From Neoceratodus forsteri (Eukaryota > Chordata > Ceratodontiformes > Ceratodontidae): a stretch of DNA of 64,000 nucleotides. Below the pieces are notes generated by a model. That model saw only the letters and a program-made list of their open reading frames with translations. It was not told where the DNA came from and did no database searches. Positions 34,042 through 45,295 of the stretch are shown one piece after another. Location: NCBI GenBank assembly GCA_016271365.2, contig CM057455.1, forward strand, positions 1,561,876,501 through 1,561,940,500. Direction: 5' to 3'. The first letter of the stretch is position 1; every line of letters starts with the position of its first letter. The position numbers were made by a program, and so were the translations under genes.

Positions 34042-36003
34042 TTAATGCATCGGCAAACTTTTGACAGAACACAACCACCTAATATCTTGAGGAATTTCAT
34101 TCCAAATGAATGGAGCAATATAAGCAAAGGATCTTTGTCCACTTTTAGATTTCATAAAAGGAATCTCGAGAAACCTACTGTCTGACCTATGTCTAGAATA
34201 ATGACCATCAATATATGGTCTCAAACTTTGAAATACTATGTGGAATTCCAGAGTCCATAACTTTATATATGAACTTAGCCACACAGTATTGGAAATTTAA
34301 TGAAACCGTAACCAGCCCATTTCTTTCAAAATCACACAATGATGAGATGACTTAGAACAATTTAAAGCAAACTTAGCTATCAAGTGAAGTAAAGTGGATT
34401 TCTTTGAAATCACTGTCGCAGAAGCAGTGTCAGTAATCATAGCTGCATAGTTCACAATAGGAAGTAAGCAGCAATTTGAAATAACCAGCCTAGACTCAGG
34501 AATAAGAAATGAACGATTCTGTACAAAGAACCTAATCTACAATGTATTCTTGAGGTAACCCTCAAAAATGAGATTCATAACTTAGATGAGAATCTAGTAA
34601 TACCCCAAGATATTGAAATGTATCAACATAGTCAAACAGTAATCCATCAAGAGATTTAACTTCCAAAGTACCAACCTCAGATCTCAGTCTAGGTGGGGTA
34701 CCAAAACCATCACCTTTGTCTTAGATTTGTTTAAGAGTAATTTACAGGCCATAAGTGAAGACTGAAAATTGCACATTTCTCTGTTAAAGAAACACCTAGA
34801 TCTCAAATGACAAACCCTGCGTATAAATTACTGCATCGTCAGCGTAAAGTGTTAAAGAAGCATTATTAATCACACTACTAGTTGATCAAAAACAAAGAAA
34901 ACAAAAGTGGCCCCAAAATAGAACCTTGTGGAACCCACACTTAACCATTACAGAGTCTGATACAGCACCCTATATTTAACCCTTTGAAACCTATTTGTTA
35001 AATAATCCCTCGTCCAGTCCAAGAAAGACTCACCAACTCCCAATGACCCAAGTCTAGAAATCAACAATTGGTGATCAACTGAGTTGAATGCCTTGGTCAA
35101 GTCCACAATACACGGCACCCGTCAGACACCCTTTATCCATGCCATTAAGTACCGCGTTCGTGAACTCGACCAAGGCAGTCTCAGTACTCCTTCCCTTTCT
35201 AAAACCATGTTGGTTCTGAGACAATAATCCAAAACGATCCACATCCCAATCAACTGATTATAAACTATTCTTTCCTGAACTTTAGCTAAAGCAGACAAGA
35301 TAGAAATAGGTCTGTAGTTACAAAACTCATGTTGTGAACCAGATTTAAATATAGGAGTGACCAAAGTATGTTTCCATATATTAGGTATAGTACCTGTAAC
35401 AAAAGACAAGTTGAAAATAATACTAACTGGAAGTGCTATAACCGAGGCAGCATCCGCCAATAAACTAGGACATAAGCCATCAGAACCAGCTGAGCTGTCC
35501 CTCTTAATACAACGCAACAACTTCTCTACCTCCTTCGGAGTAGTAGTCCTTAAGTACAGTTTAGGATTAACTGTAAAATCTTCAGTCAATCCCAAGTAGT
35601 TCACCTTGGACTGGTCACTAAAGGAATCAGACAATGTAGTAAATTTCAAATTAAACTCATTAGCTATCTTCAGTGGACAAGACAACAAGTCACCATTCAA
35701 CCTCATTGAACCTGGTTGACAAACATTAGGCCTTATGAAATTATTAATTGTTTTCCAAAAAGTAGTAGCGTTAGATAACCCTTCACATTGTTTATGACGA
35801 ATATAGTCTGTTTTAACCTTCCTTATCTTAGCCTTACACTGGTTCCTTAAAGTCCTATACGCATGATAACCAGAAGCAGAATGGTTCATTTTATACGTTA
35901 TCCAGGCCTTGTCTCGTTGTCTCATAAGTTTAATCAAAGGAGGTGTTAACCACCCATAAGTTTTCCTCGGACCCTTCTTTAACAAGGGAGCTAACTGGTC
36001 CAA
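34042..36003 (-). pseudogene. L2-e reverse transcriptase
   Basis: A 293-residue open frame (36003 to 35122) has the linker and RT N-terminus: RKTYGWLTPPLIKLMRQRD, KTDYIRHKQCEGLSNATTF, SSAGSDGLCPSLLADA, TGTIPNIWKHTLVTPIFKSG and YRPISILSALAKVQERI. RT text continues in other frames, with LVDLTKAFNSVDHQLLIS near 35110-35050, but the YADD block near 34840 is blurred by frame changes. The C-terminus at 34284-34042 reads RFLEIPFMKSKSGQRSFAY and IWNEIPQDIR, typical of L2-like C-termini. Interrupted, therefore not expected to be active. Confidence 0.82.
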
Positions 36004-36836
36004 AACATGTGTAAACTCAGTAATGAAAAATGCAATGCAGAATCCACATCAGGGATAGAATATAAAAAGACCAATCTATTTTACCCAACTCTGTACAAAA
36101 AGAATGTACATCAAATTTAGAAAAAGATCTCAAAATCCTTATAATTGGCTTAGACTTCTTCAGTCCCCATGCTTCCAAATACAGAAGACTGGATGATGAT
36201 CATAGCTAATCAGAGGTCAAACCACATTTTATCATATTAATAGGTCTATTTGTTAATATCCAGTCCAGCAATGTGTGATTTTCTGATCTATTATTGTGTC
36301 GAGTGGGCAAAGTAATAATCTGTTGTAAACCAGACTGAGACAAGACCGTATTTAACTTTGTTATATCTGAACCCATCCAATTTAAATTAAAATCCCCAGT
36401 AGTATTAACTCTGTAGAAACCCCAGTATTCAAAGCATTTACAAGTTCTTGTAAGCCTGATTTGCTACCATTAGGTGGAAGATATACACAACAAATAGTTA
36501 ATTTTTGACAAATCCCAACAATAACTGAATAGTAATATGTTCACAATATTCCAAATTACTGTTAAATATAGTGGTCTCATTTACCATTAAATATTCCTTA
36601 ACATAAAACAAAACCCCACCCCCTCTACCAGTGGCACGATCCTTTCTAAAAAGTTTATAAGCAGGTATACAAAGTTCAGTATCAAGAACAGGTAAGGTTA
36701 ACCAGGTTTCAGTCAGTGCCAGAACATCCGGATTATATAAACTAATCCATGACTCCACCTCATGAAATTTAGATGTTAAGCTTAATACATTAAAATGCAT
36801 AATTTTGAGGCCATATGAATGCTGCAAAAAAATCAC
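36004..36836 (-). pseudogene. L2-e AP endonuclease
   Basis: The frame from 36836 reads LKIMHFNVLSLTSKFHEVES, where FNV-S replaces the usual N-RS. It then has DVLALTETWLTLPVLDTEL with the catalytic Glu, and LFRKDRATGRGGGVLFYVKE. It stops at 36498. The C-terminal half continues with a frame change to 36004, but the GDFN and SDH blocks are only weakly visible (NFNLNWMGSDI near 36385). The enzyme nicks target DNA to prime reverse transcription in this family. Confidence 0.78.
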
Positions 36837-37303
36837 TATCTGCCATATCGTTTGCTAAAGGACCAGGTTGCTTTCAACATTGCCAGATCAATTAGCAAGA
36901 GAAAGCAATGTAACCAGGTTCTTATGCAAACAGGCAGAACACATTTCCGTGTCTTATATTTCCTAACACTGTAACCCAAGTTATAACACATGTATTTAAC
37001 CTTTACACCAAATAAATGACTATAATTAGGAATAAACAGTTGAGTCTGGAACTCCAGAATCTGATTATTTTCATATGTTCTAAAGTCATTATTAACACAC
37101 ATAGAACAAAATAACCCATCAGTACACAAAACACAAAGTGTATAGACTACACACAACAATATCCCTCTGTTAATCATAACTAATCTATAGGTACAAACCC
37201 AAAAGAAATGATTAACTCTAAGCAAGATATTACAAACTCTAGTAGCCCAGTCCGTCCCCAGTCTGACTCCAGTCAGACTCCTCTCTTCACTTTGCCGTCC
37301 CAC
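36836..37303 (-). CDS. Possible N-terminal frame of L2-e, function unknown
   Basis: A 155-codon open frame that ends one base into the endonuclease frame and starts inside the first 5' repeat unit. It has one strongly hydrophobic segment (RGILLCVVYTLCVLC), is Cys-rich, and has no motif I recognise. LINE N-terminal regions are often poorly conserved, so it may be a real N-terminus reached through a frame change, or a chance open frame. There is no NPGP (2A) motif. Confidence 0.3.
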   Translation of the reverse strand: MGRQSEERSLTGVRLGTDWATRVCNILLRVNHFFWVCTYRLVMINRGILLCVVYTLCVLCTDGLFCSMCVNNDFRTYENNQILEFQTQLFIPNYSHLFGVKVKYMCYNLGYSVRKYKTRKCVLPVCIRTWLHCFLLLIDLAMLKATWSFSKRYGR

Positions 37304-39613
37304 TTAGCTGCTGGGCTTGATGCTGCCGCTGTAGAAGGCAGCCTTATATTGAATGGCCCCCTCCACTTTCCAGAGCTGCTACCATCTGGAAAATGTGGAG
37401 ACCAGAACAGAATTCAATGAAAGCAGGTGATGGCAATAATGCTGCAAGCAGGTCAGGTACTGTGCTATTACCTAGCAACCCAAGTCAGTCACAGCTCCAC
37501 AGAACTTTAGCATATACAATTCTCAACAACAGATGACTCATGTGCAGACTCAAACAGCAGTCTATGCAGCACACTTCAGGTCCTGTAGCAGCTTCAATGT
37601 GATTAAAGTTAAAATCAGTCTGAGTTAAGGGGAGGGGTAAAACAGGTCAAACACAGCAATTCAGGTTTCACTCACAGGCTTGCAGGCTGTGAAATTGTAA
37701 TTCACAGCAGTCATTGGTAACTCACAGATGGCAACACTGACAGATAGAGTGTTATCAGCAAAAGATAAGAGGAAATAGCCAGTCACAGAACCTGCCACAC
37801 TCCGGTCAGACTCCTCTCTTCACTTTGCCGTCCCACTTAGCTGCTGCCGCTGTGTAGAAGGCAGCCTTTATATTGAAATCGCCCCCTCTCCACTTCCCAG
37901 AGCTGCCACCATCTGGAAAAATGTGGAGACCAGAACAGAATTCAATGAAAGCAGGTGATGGCAATAATGCTGCAAGCAGGTCAGGTACTGTGCTATTACC
38001 TAGCAACCCAAGTCAGTCACAGCTCCACAGAACTTTAGCATATACAATTCTCAACAACAGATGACTCATGTGCAGACTCAAACAGCAGTCTATGCAGCAC
38101 ACTTCAGGTCCTGTAGCAGCTTCAATGTGATTAAAGTTAAAATCAGTCTACGAGTTAAGGGGGAGGGGGGTAAAACAGGTCAAACACAGCAATTCAGGTT
38201 TCACTCACAGGCTTGCAGGCTGTGAAATTGTAATTCACAGCAGTCATTGGTAACTCACAGATGGCAACACTGACAGATAGAGTGTTATCAGCAAAAGATA
38301 AGAGGAAATAGCCAGTCACAGAACCTGCCACATCCTGGTCAGACTCCTCTCTTCACTTTGCCGTCCAATTTAGCTGTTGCCGCTTTGATGCTGCCGCTGT
38401 AGAAGGCAGCCTTTATATTGAATCACCCTCCACTTCCCAGAGCTGCCACCATCTGGAAAAATGTGGAGACCAGAACAGAATTCAATGAAAGCAGGTGATG
38501 GCAATAATGCTGCAAGCAGGTCAGGTACTGTGCTATTACCTAGCAACCCAAGTCAGTCACAGCTCCACAGAACTTTAGCATATACAATTCTCAACAACAG
38601 ATGACTCATGTGCAGACTCAAACAGCAGTCTATGCAGCACACTTCAGGTCCTGTAGCAGCTTCAATGTGATTAAAGTTAAAATCAGTCTACGAGTTAAGG
38701 GGGAGGGGGGTAAAACAGGTCAAACACAGCAATTCAGGTTTCACCAACAGGCTTGCAGGCTGTGAAATTGTAATTCACAGCAGTCATTGGTAACTCACAG
38801 ATGGCAACACTGACAGATAGAGTGTTATCAGCAAAAGATAAGAGGAAATAGCCAGTCACAGAACCTGCCACACTCCGGTCAGACTCCTCTCTTCACTTTG
38901 CCGTCCCACTTAGCTGCTGCCGCTTTGATGCTGCCGCTGTGTAGAAGGCAGCCTTTATATTGAAATCGCCCCCCCTCCACTTCCCAGAGCTGCCACCATC
39001 TGGAAAAATGTGGAGACCAGAACAGAATTCAATGAAAGCAGGTGATGGCAATAATGCTGCAAGCAGGTCAGGTACTGTGCTATTACCTAGCAACCCAAGT
39101 CAGTCACAGCTCCACAGAACTTTAGCATATACAATTCTCAACAACAGATGACTCATGTGCAGACTCAAACAGCAGTCTATGCAGCACACTTCAGGTCCTG
39201 TAGCAGCTTCAATGTGATTAAAGTTAAAACAGTCTACGAGTTAAGGGGGAAGGGGGTAAAACAGGTCAAACACAGCAATTCAGGTTTCACCAACAGGCTT
39301 GCAGGCTGTGAAATTGTAATTCACAGCAGTCATTGGTAACTCACAGATGGCAACACTGACAGATAGAGTGTTATCAGCAAAAGATAAGAGGAAATAGCCA
39401 GTCACAGAACCTGCCACACTCCGGTCAGACTCCTCTCTTCACTTTGCCGTCCCACTTAGCTGCTGCCGCTTTGATGCTGCCGCTGTGTAGGTGCAGGCCT
39501 TATATTGAACAGCCTCCACTTCCCAGAGCTGCCACCATCTGGAAAAATGTGGAGACCAGAACAGAATTCAATGAAAGCAGGTGATGGCAATAATGCTGCA
39601 AGCAGGTCAGGTG
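37274..39613 (-). repeat. Five tandem units of about 535 bp, L2-e 5' region
   Basis: Unit starts, marked by cagactcctctcttcacttt, are at 37274, 37807, 38340, 38880 and 39426. Spacing is 533, 533, 540 and 546. The last unit stops at gcaagcaggtcaggt (39613), where the target duplication begins. The units are nearly identical; differences are small indels, mainly in the cgcccc-rich tract after gcagcctttatattg. Tandem 5' monomers commonly carry promoters in LINEs, so a promoter role is inferred. The repeats contain ttaaagttaaaa and tatataca but no obvious TATA box assignment. Confidence 0.9.
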
Positions 39614-39893
39614 GAAAGATGCTACCCTCGTGGGCTTTGTTGATTCCCTTGAGGTATTTGAAAGTTTCTATCATGCCCCCCCTCCTTTCCTCAAGGCTAT
39701 ACATCTTAAGCTCCTTTAGTCTTTCTTCATATGTCTTCTGGTGCAGACCCTGCACCATTTTGGTTGCCCTCCTCTGGACAGCCTCCACCCTGTCTATGTC
39801 TTTGTGGAGATGGGGTCTCCAGAACTGTACACGGTACTCCAGATGTGGTTTTACCAACTGTCTGTACAGAGAGCCAACTACTTCCCATTTTCT

Positions 39894-40227
39894 AACATAC
39901 TAACATACTAAAATGCCAGCAGAATAGGCCTAATGGTCTTTCATGTCTGCTCGTTTGGTTAGCCCCCACCCTGGGTGCTGACCTTGCTGTCCCCCTCGCC
40001 TTCTCTGGCTTCTCCCTTCCCAGTTCCAGATATTCTTGCTGCATTGGATTTTGCTTCCTGAACCCTTCCCCTGTACCTGTCCCACCCCCTCTTGAACCCC
40101 TCCACTGTCTCTGCCTCCACCAGCCCCTTAGGTAGTGCATTCCATGGCTCTACCACCCTCTCAGTGAAGTAGCACCTCCTCCTTTCTCCCCTGAATCTTC
40201 CCCCCTCCAGCTTCCATCCATGCCCTC
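39894..40227 (-). mobile_element. CR1-4: CR1-type 3' end of another subfamily
   Basis: A 334-bp 5'-truncated LINE in CR1-3, flanked by ttttct at 39888-39893 and 40228-40233. Its 3' end reads aacatactaacatactaaaa, unlike the catagaaacatag of the other CR1 copies. On minus it encodes CR1-like C-terminal text, TERVVEPWNALPKGLVEA and GFKRGWDRYRGRVQEA, at 40156-39960. The different tail and text mark a separate CR1 subfamily. Confidence 0.82.
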
Positions 40228-40539
40228 TTTTCTACTGGTGATGCTTCTCCCTATGCATCCCAGTATCCCCCCAGCCCTCCTTACTGCCTTCTCACATTGC
40301 CAATCCACCTTTAGATCATCTGATATGACTATCCTACCCATTTTTGTTGTTGACAGCATCTCACCCCCCATTGTGTATGCTTCCCCTTGGTTTTTGTTTC
40401 CCAGGTGCATTACTTTGCACTTCTTTGCTTTGAATCTAAGCTACCATACATTTGACCATTCCACCAACCTTGCCAATTCCCATTTCATCCTTTCCACCCT
40501 ACCTTGCATATCATCCCTGTAGTGGATATGTAGTGGATT

Positions 40540-41552
40540 GAGCAGGAGAGTATAATAAAACAATCAATCATTTTTATACCAGGTGAAACACCATTGAGTG
40601 AAACGCTTGTAAGTTAGGGGAGAGAGAAGACTATACTATAAGTTAGGGGGAAGAGAAGACTATTGTTATGACAAAGTCGCGCTGAAAATGAAAGAACTAC
40701 GGTCCCCTGGCAGATATTTATAATCTACTAATGGAAATGGGGGAAAAAAATAAAAATTGCACAGCTTTTCACGTTAAAATAAGCTCACAGAAAAAGGTAA
40801 ATTTGTAGCAAGCCACAGAGTACAGGACATAGAGAGAAAGTGCACCACGAAGCTGAGAAATGGCCAATCAGGTTTAGACCACAGAAGCACCCTTAATTTA
40901 AAGTAAGGAAAGCTCTGCTGGTGTTACAAGGTGGCTTCTGCAGTGGCGAAGGAGCTGAGGCATACCTTGGGTCCAGAGGATGTGGCTGAACATCTGGGGG
41001 GTGGCTGAAATGCTGGAAGTGCTGTGGGAGAGAGGCAGCACCCTTTCAGCCCGGTCAGAGGGAGGGCTGGGGAGAAAGAGAAGGAAACAAGGGTATTAAT
41101 ATATACTTGAATCCAAAGCAGAGATCAGAGGGTGGGGGAGACAGTATTAGAAGACAGGGGCTTAGCAGAGGACTGGGGCAGGAAGTAATAAAAGAAATTG
41201 TGGGATGGAATGAGAGAAAAGAGAAGTTGCTGGGGAAGGTCAGCGCCTGCCAGGAAGCTAGGAGAAGGATATCTCAGAGTTAGGAACACAGAAAAACAAG
41301 GTATAAAAATGGCAAAACAAGAGAAATAGTATAGGCTGCAGGTTTTAAAGATACATTATATCAGTAACCCAGCCCAACACATTTGCAGCCCAGAATTTAT
41401 ACATTTAGCTACACGTATAAATAGCCCACAGTTTAAGCAGAAAATTTCAGCAGTCTGACAAAAATAGAATTGGGCAGCCTTTCACGTTAAAATAAGCTCA
41501 CTGAAAAAGGTAAATTTGTGGCAAGCCACAGAGTAGAGGGCATAGAGAAAAA
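40540..41552. repeat. Unassigned region with an 85-bp direct repeat 713 bp apart
   Basis: The block cttttcacgttaaaataagc with its flanks (gaaaaaggtaaatttgt, gcaagccacagagta) is at about 40762-40838 and again at 41475-41552. The start near 40545, aatcatttttataccaggtg, looks like the 3' end of a minus-strand L2-like LINE. The two repeats could be 5' monomers of that element, as in L2-e, but no coding sequence lies between. The rest is purine-rich without motifs. Confidence 0.45.
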
Positions 41553-42275
41553 TGTGTAAAGTGTGAATCTGAAAAGAGTGAATGTGCCATGCCCTGTGCT
41601 TCTGTAGGTGGATGGACTCTTCCCATGGCACATGACCCAAAGGGCCCTGTACATCTGCACTTATTCACACAGGTCCTAAAAGAACCTGCATAAATGAGGA
41701 TACAATTCAACTATCTCAAAAAGAAAGAAAATTATTTGCAAAAAAATTGCAACCCTAATGCTCACCCCTTCCCCAAGCTTGTAGCCTCCATTCCAAAGCA
41801 CAAGGAACATCTCCAAGCCAGTGCCTCATAGTGATATACTCTTCAAAGGTACAGAAGTATTTCTGACCACATGTTGCCAACACAATTTATTGTAGCTTTT
41901 TTCATGCAGGGCCATGTGGGCCCTGCACGGGGAAAGGAGATCATGTGTGATGTTGTTTGCTCAGGGAATTGGATGTTGGATGGGCATTAGGGTTGACAAC
42001 CCAAGAAAGACCCCACCACTGATTTACCAAGGATCCAGAAATCCAAAACCCTATTTTTTTTTTCCTTTTGCTGCTTGAGGGTTGGGATGGGGAGTTAGGG
42101 TTGGAAACCTTAATGCCACATTCCCTACTTTAGTGGTGTTAAGTTACCCTAACTAGAGCAATAACAATGTTTTTTTTGCAAAGAATCTATGTATAAATGA
42201 AGTAATCAAAGAACTGGATCATGTTCTGCATGAATCCTCCAAAAATTGTAATTAATGCCATAAATATATTGTTTT
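41553..42275. other. Unassigned stretch
   Basis: No coding or named repeat. A block at 41985-42180 (gcattagggttgacaaccca, attccctactttagtggtg) resembles 52160-52425, so an unknown dispersed repeat is present in both places. Confidence 0.4.
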
Positions 42276-42277
42276 AG

Positions 42278-42455
42278 GCAGATGGTGCACTTTTAGTATA
42301 TAAAACTGCAGTTGGGCTATAAAAATCCCTGGATAGTATCATAGGAACCCTAGAATCACTGGATCTAGAATTAGGCACCCTACTATCACTGGATTTGGAA
42401 TTAAACATACAAAAAAAATTCTTATATGCAGAAAATCAAAAACTATCATTACACC
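42278..42455 (+). pseudogene. LINE RT active-site remnant (weak)
   Basis: The plus frame reads ADGALLVYKTAVGL, a stop, KSLDSIIGTLESLDLEL and LNIQKKFLYAENQKL. This is like the ADD-x-LL block and following helix of L1-like RTs, with the second Asp changed to Gly. The internal phrase atcactggat appears twice, so a small duplication is also present. Short and poorly supported. Confidence 0.35.
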
Positions 42456-42469
42456 CTGATCTGCAGGTG

Positions 42470-44400
42470 CTGGAAGAAATGGAGGGAATCAGAAGGTGCA
42501 GGGATGGTGGCAGCACTGCCAGGATCTGCACCTTTGGTGACCCTGGCATGGGTACTCAGAGTCAGATTGGCCTGAGAGGAGGCCTTGGCTGCTGAGAGCC
42601 ACAGGTGGGACCCCTAGAGTAACTCCTATCAGGGTGGGCATGCTGCCTGTACAAGGAACCCTGACTATGACCCTGTGGCATAGGATTCAGATTATGCAGG
42701 GACTACAAGGTCACTTTTGATGTCTGGAGGTCCCTCAGGGTAGACTCAACCTCAGTGCCAAAGAGCTGCCTACCTTTAAAGGGAGCACTAAGGACCAATT
42801 GTTGTATGTCAGAGGCAAAGCCAGCAACAAGCAACTAAAAGTGACAGTGCAGACACATCCAAGGCATCATAAACTGATCATGACAGGTGCACACCATCCC
42901 CCAGGCCACTGGCAACAGTCTGCTGGACTACTGTTTTGTCAGAGTCATCTGGCAGCTGTTCAGCTACTGCAGCCATAGACTTCCACAGGTATTTCTGATA
43001 TTTAATCATATAAGCCTGGTAATTAGCAATATGGAGTCCAAGGGATACTGAAGCATATGTGATTTTACCAATGACATAAAGCCTGCTGGATTCTTTATCA
43101 GGAGGAAGAGAGCTCATATGTTTTAGGGCTTTTTATCTTTCATGAGCAACCATTATAACAGAATCTACCTCTGGTTGAGAGGATTAACAGGGCTTTTGTG
43201 AAGGTGCAGAACATTGTTTATCCGGCTTCCTAAAGCATGGACAGCTGGCAAAAAACAAGGCATGTGCCAAGCAACTAGAGTGGCATCCTCCGGAATGGAT
43301 AGTAGGTATAATCACGGTAGAGAAAGAAGACACGTCCAAGAACTCATAAAGATTTCTCTTAGAGAAATCCTTCCCTCCACCACAAATTCCAGCTTAGACT
43401 AGACCACTCAGAGGAAAACAGAAAGGAGACATCCTCAGGAGAGGATCGAAGAGTGTTCTGCACACTCTCCTTTCATAAAGGAGGATAAAGTGGAACTGGA
43501 GCCCACCACATCAAGGGGTCCTTTCTCAACCTCTTCATACTCCTTCAGCATATACTCAGGGTTGTATTATAATTCATCCTCATCATTGACAATCATAGGC
43601 AGCAAATTGACAGGCAGAGGAGGTGGTGAAGGAGGAAGTGTTGATGGAGAATGGACTGCTAGGTACAGAGACTGGAAGAAGGAACTCCTGCATTGTAGAT
43701 GGTGGCAGCCCAGATGGTGTCCATGGAGTTTACATCAATGATTGAGTCAGGCACAGAAGCTTTTGGAAAAGCTCAGACATGATCTGTTAAAGTATCTGCA
43801 CATTGATGAATGCCGATGGTGTCCTCAATGACCGAACCATCAATGGGAAAGTACCCAATAGCAGAATCAGCTGTGAGTACCCTGGCAGGGATTAGAGTCT
43901 GTGCCAGACCCCAGCCTTGATGTCTGAAAGATGATCGGGGGCAGCAGAATCTGAGGCCTTGATCTAGGGTCTGTCTTGGTCAGAGGAATTACCTCTCTTA
44001 TGAGGACAGCAGGACCATTCAGGAGCGATATCGTATTCCCTGTGCCTCTGCTTGTACATTTCTGCATTGCAGTGCTTATTTGTTGATTTAGCAGCTTTGC
44101 CATTTTTCTTGGTTGAATCAGTGGATGACACCTTCAACCACAGACAATAGTAGGTACATGGTGAGCTTTGGAAAGACAGACAGAGGAGGAGACAATGGTT
44201 GAGTAAAGTTCCAAGGCCTTCTTGCAATGTCTCTGAGTGGCCAGGTTAATGCTCTGGCAAACACTACAGGCCTTCACATTGTGAGAAAGACCTAAGCAGT
44301 GAATACATATGGAGTGGTTATCATCTTTGTAGATCTTAACTTTACTGCAACAACAATAATGGAACAGTTCCTGTTCTTTTGTCAGCAGCATAAACAATTA
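42470..44400 (-). pseudogene. DIRS-type retrotransposon gag (ORF1)
   Basis: DIRS elements are tyrosine-recombinase retrotransposons with a gag-like ORF1. On minus, 44397-44250 reads HYCCCSKVKIYKDDNHSICI, HCLGLSHNVKACSVCQSI. This is the Cys/His signature (C-x2-C, H-x2-C-x2-CLG-H-x4-C-x2-C) found near the N-terminus of such gags. An acidic, Ser-rich stretch follows near 43600. Then comes the conserved core, MSSLPPDKESSRLYVIGKI, YQAYMIKYQKYLWKSMA and AEQLPDDSDKTVVQQTVA, at 43117-42880. The C-terminus to about 42470 is Pro/Arg-rich and broken. No RT, RNase H or recombinase follows, so this is a fragment. Confidence 0.7.
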
Positions 44401-44877
44401 AGTAATTTAAAATAACAGAGAAGTAGAAGGATTAGCAATACTTGTAAAGTTTGATGGTGTTCTTCAGCAGTTGTGGACCAACAAGTGGTTGATAATGAGA
44501 GAATGAACTGAGGCATGATAGGGTCGCACACATTATATAGGGGTGACTATGTACCTCGACAAGGTTTGCCCCAGCTAGAAAACTTTCTGGGTGGTTCTGA
44601 TGCCAACAGTTTTCAGTTCCATGATGTGGCTCAATGGAGGGAGATATCATAGAAGAAAATCAGTTGTTTCTACAGTATGGATACATTCACTCCTTGACAG
44701 TCAGACAGCAGCCTTCCAAGGTGGTGAGAGGACAGGCTGTGCCAGTTGTCATCTGAGGATCAGATGACAGATCAGCTATAAAAATATGGTTGAGTAGGGA
44801 GCCAACAGGGCTAGTGAGTGGTGGGTGGTTAGTGGGTAAACCAGTGTGAAGTTTGACAGTGATCCATCAGGGGATGA
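44401..44877. other. Probable DIRS 5' flank
   Basis: This stretch sits upstream of the gag on minus and may hold the element's terminal repeat, but I see no inverted partner inside the window. No other feature is recognised. Confidence 0.3.
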
Positions 44878-45295
44878 CACTAGACTGCAAGGAATGAGCT
44901 TCAGTACATTTTTACAAAGCTGGATTGGGTGAGGGGGGGCCACTAGACTGCCAAGAAAAGGCTTTTATAGAGTTCCAAAATACTGACAGGGATTGACTGA
45001 GGAAAGGGGGTTCACTAGGCTGCATGGGAAGGACTTTAATAGAGTTCCACAATACTGGAAGGGTTCAAATGAGGAAAGGAGGGGCATAAGACTGCCAGGT
45101 AAGGGCTTTAGTACAGTTCCACAATACTGTCAGGGATTAGGTGAGAGAGATGGGTGTCCATTAGACTACCAGGGATTGGATCTTTAATGTTGCACAATAT
45201 TAGCAGCAATTGAGGGTGGGGGGACCACTAGACTGCCAGGGTTGGGATCTGCAATATAGCTCTGTACTAATAGGGATGCCATGTGTTGAAGTGGA
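44878..45295. repeat. Minisatellite, about 70-bp unit, six copies
   Basis: The marker cactagactgcc or a close variant starts at 44878, 44941, 45013, 45084, 45159 and 45226, so spacing is 63-75. Each unit includes ttccacaatactg or a variant and a G-rich end. Copies differ by small changes. Its position right behind the DIRS gag suggests that it arose in or next to that element. Confidence 0.85.

Larger units (their letters stand above)
33827..39613 (-). mobile_element. L2-e: 5.8-kb L2-like LINE with five tandem 5' repeats and a 7-bp TSD
   Basis: Flanked by gaaagat at 33820-33826 and 39614-39620, which is also CR1-3 sequence on both sides, so the limits are firm. The 3' end is a (tttg)n tract at 33827-33842. 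Coding runs from 36836 to about 34042. The 5' part, 37274-39613, is an array of five units of 533-546 bp, the last cut at about 190 bp. This is the most complete LINE in the window. Confidence 0.9.
32396..40524 (-). mobile_element. CR1-3: CR1 3' part carrying three insertions
   Basis: One minus-strand CR1, in four pieces: 32396-32489, 33590-33819, 39614-39893 and 40228-40524. Adjacent pieces join exactly as in the CR1-2 3' region. The phrase gatcctagttaacc is split at 32489/33590; the phrase ctctttttctgaaagatgct is split at 33826/39614; and acttcctgttttctactggt is split at 39893/40228. The CR1 is 5'-truncated in the RT near 40524. It was the host for an L2 on plus, the full-length L2-e and another CR1 (CR1-4). 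Coding text includes KPHLEYRVQFWRPHLHKDID and TKMVQGLHQKTYEERLKELK at 39857-39650. Confidence 0.88.

Noticed and set aside
37274..39613. Tandem repeats that might suggest an array such as CRISPR or a satellite
   Set aside because: Units are about 535 bp, contiguous without spacers, and end exactly at a LINE target duplication; they are the 5' part of L2-e.
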